DNA of 64,000 bases from Enoplosus armatus (lineage: Eukaryota > Chordata > Actinopteri > Centrarchiformes > Enoplosidae), in assembly GCF_043641665.1 (NCBI RefSeq), contig NC_092183.1, forward strand, positions 22,540,501 to 22,604,500. The letters run 5' to 3'. This document shows, one piece after another, positions 61,801 to 64,000 of the stretch (positions are counted from its first letter, which is position 1; every line of letters begins with the position of its first letter). The position numbers were made by a program, and so were the translations under genes. The notes below the pieces were generated by a model that searched no databases, was not told the origin of the DNA, and was given only the letters and a program-made list of their open reading frames with translations.

Positions 61801-64000
61801 TAGGCTGGGAATCGAGGTCTTGGTATTTCCCGACAACATTCCCACCAAAATTTGCTTCCTTTCCCCGGGAAATCGAAAATGTCACGATTATCTCATCAGC
61901 ACAGCTTTACTCACTGTGTGTCCTCAGCCATTTTATCTGTTGAATAGTAGAGCGCCCTCTGCTGGACCGCTAGGCAAACCTCAAAGGGTTTGTTGCACGT
62001 ATAGACTGCACATTTACAGATGACAGTTTGAATATATACTGTATATATATTTTTTACACTCTTATAGAACCACTCAGATATATTAAAACTGGTAACGTTA
62101 AGAGAATATGCTAAACCACAGAGGATCAGACAATTCTGACAAATCAGGTTTGGTGGTTGAATGGTTTCTCTGACCTGCTCAGGGTTCCAGCTCGTGAAGG
62201 AGAAGTCCTGCAGTGAGGGGCAGACAGAGCTCTTCTCCTGGGAACGCTGCAGTCCGGCTGGCAGAAACAGAAAGACTGGGTTTAGCATTTCTGCTGAGGA
62301 ACAGCTCAAAAGATGACACACGGCTAGGAGGCACTAAGGTTCAGACAAACACGCAATGGGACCGTGTTTAATGGCTACCTAACAATCCATGTTAATGAAA
62401 GACATTTCTGGGCTCAGTAAATGTTTTTCTTTTACCCATGAACGGGGATGCGGGGACTCCCTGTGGAGGTGGAGGAGAATAAGAGGGTCTGGACTGCAGG
62501 AGGGTCATGTGGGAGGGAAACAGCAGCTCGCAGCGACTGTTCTCGCTGAAGAGGACTGACAGGAAGACGCCGGCCGTGCTGCTCTCATCGAAGGACGAGG
62601 CCATCCGCTGAAACATGGGGTCCACCTGGGTGGATAAGAAGGACACCGCCATATGATCAGAGGTCAAAAACACTTATACAATGCACTGAAACAAACTTCT
62701 GAGTAAAATGCCCTTCATTTATGTTAATGTCTTTTGGTTACTTGAGCGTGGGGATCAGTTGGGTATGGACAGGTGATGCAGTCATAATGGAGAGCAAAGA
62801 TCTGCAGAAATCTCTTAATGCTCCCCCTAAGATGACAGCTTAGTGACCCATGTCTAATAACTGATCTTAATCACCAAACTTGAGCTTATCAGTCATCAGT
62901 CAGACATTCAGTGGGTATAAGGTGAATTTAATCAATGATAGAACGATATGCTGTAACTGCAGGGATGTTGCCTTGGCTTACACTTAAGCAAAGTGACCTT
63001 TGTACATGAGAGCATACAAAACTTAGTGAAAATATATAGTGAAAAAACCACAGACGCACTGATCTGATACACCAGATAAGACCACAGATCAGAAAGACAG
63101 AAAAAAGGAGCACTGGCATCGTGTCTGTGCATAGAATCAGTTATTAAACTGAGTAAAAGTATCAGGAGATCAAAAGTGAGATTGGTGCATCCTTGGAAGG
63201 AAATAATGTCAGCATATAGCCCTTGTCGACTAAAAAGGTTCCAGGAACTGTGGAACCAGAGGAACTAAACTTAGGAACTGTTTGTGTGTCCACTGTGTCC
63301 ATGAAGATTAGGCAAATTAGATGGATAATGGATTAAAAAACGATTTACTGTTGCGTGACTGATGTTTGAGTTAGATGTAATGAATGAATGAAAAGTAGAA
63401 ATATAAGAGGTGGAAAAGGAGATGGAAAAGGGCAGACAGGCAACACAACTATCGTTCTTTTAGAACTGTGGTAGGTATCTATGAACTTGTGCTGTAAAGA
63501 TGACACCATACCTCACACTTCCTCTCAGAATCGGCGCTATTGATGTTGCTCAGGTTCTGCTCCACGGTCCTCTTAGGAGGTCTCTTTTTCTTTGGCTGCT
63601 TGGCAGTCACTTCACCTCCTGCAACCCCCTCATCTCCGTCGCCCTCCTTCTGTCCGTGGTCTGTATTAAAAAAAAAAAAAGAGGAGAGAAACAAAAAGCA
63701 GAAAACTTCAAATACTGTTCAAATAACAGAACAATGTGGGTAGACATTCTATAGGTTTTACATTTTATAGGACAAAACCTCAAACCCTGCATCCTAGCTC
63801 CAGTGCAGGTGAGTGTATTTCAATGATAATCCACATATGAAAGTAAATAAATCACAATGATGAGGTCCTCACCCTCTCCTGGTTTGGTCTCGGCCCCCAG
63901 GCCACCCAGGACCCTGTAGGCATCAGCATGAACAGCATCCACCCTCACAGCATAGATCTTTGTACTGGCATCCAAAGTGCCAGCTGCCACCTTGAGGACG
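55880..64000 (-). CDS. ncaph: NCAPH, condensin I complex subunit 2 (CAP-H/Barren), 5' end beyond window
   Basis: Fourteen coding exons on the minus strand: 63873-64000 (cut by the window edge), 63512-63660, 62436-62625, 62175-62257, 61293-61474, 60723-60868, 60140-60246, 58908-59027, 58342-58449, 57837-57980, 57446-57556, 57194-57270, 56829-56904, 55880-55939 (TGA). All junctions are GT-AG and in phase, giving 559 residues; about 180 N-terminal residues are missing compared with human. NCAPH is the kleisin that bridges SMC2 and SMC4 and recruits the HEAT subunits in condensin I, which compacts mitotic chromosomes. Recognisable blocks are [124 protein letters not shown] and [21 protein letters not shown]. 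The last two belong to the C-terminal winged-helix that binds SMC4. The acidic run between 61293 and 61474 is normal for the family. The N-terminal SMC2-binding part is not in view. Confidence 0.96.
56375..56665. mobile_element. Foldback (palindromic) repeat element, copy 2, in ncaph intron
   Basis: Left arm TGATGAGAAGATTGATACAG, ATGAAGCTACAGCTGG and TTAGCTTAGCATAAAGAC (56385-56445). Right arm has GTCTTTATGCTAAGCTAAGC, CTGTAGCTTTATATTC and ATCGATCTTCTCATCT (56527-56610), the reverse complement. The spacer is about 80 bp. It lies in the last ncaph intron, so it is transcribed and could fold as a hairpin. Confidence 0.7.
59725..60035 (+). repeat. Long copy of the 'tagcttagcataaagactgga' repeat
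   Basis: GAGAAGATCAATACCACTCTC, CTCTTAGCTTAGCATAAAGACTGGAAAC, CTGGCTCTGTCCAAAGGTAAC, CTCACTAATTAACACGC and TATCTCGTTTGTTTAATTTG. It is the fullest single-orientation copy here and ends about 100 bp from the ncaph exon at 60140. Confidence 0.75.

Overview
The window is vertebrate nuclear DNA, almost certainly from a ray-finned (teleost) fish. Genes are split by GT-AG introns of 0.1-12 kb, the proteins are vertebrate-specific, and the intergenic and intronic DNA is packed with dinucleotide microsatellites and interspersed repeats of a kind I know from teleost genomes. No prokaryotic operons, CRISPR arrays, tRNA or rRNA genes were seen.

Layout, left to right. (1) 709-1591, + strand: the last two coding exons of a tenascin, best matching tenascin-C, with a long 3'UTR to about 3.07 kb. 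(2) 3854-4822, +: an intronless beta-1,3-galactosyltransferase-like (GT31) gene. (3) 24182-36310, +: a complete eight-coding-exon kinase of the LIMK/TESK family (316 aa), unusually short because it ends right after the kinase domain. A GC-rich block at 10.4-10.8 kb with a good splice donor may be its promoter and non-coding first exon. (4) 42555-42716, -: a lone R-SNARE (VAMP) exon for which I find no transmembrane partner exon and whose ionic-layer arginine is a proline. (5) 46302-53614, -: a three-exon VAMP8-like gene (120 aa) with a five-codon first exon; its introns carry two LINE fragments. (6) 55880-64000, -: the 3' fourteen coding exons (559 codons) of NCAPH, the condensin I kleisin subunit; the N-terminal part lies beyond the right edge.

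The genes do not form one pathway: extracellular matrix (tenascin), Golgi glycosylation (galactosyltransferase), actin regulation (LIMK/TESK kinase), membrane fusion (VAMP) and chromosome condensation (NCAPH). Most of the rest is repeats: fossil non-LTR retroposons, hAT-like non-autonomous elements, several multi-copy families recognisable by comparing copies inside the window, and two long foldback (palindromic) elements in introns.

I found no convincing new multi-gene system. The most interesting items are the divergent R-SNARE exon, the tail-less LIMK/TESK kinase, the two foldback elements of the same family, and a decayed charged ORF at about 31 kb. Exon boundaries were set by reading frame and splice consensus and are mutually in phase; repeat boundaries are approximate.
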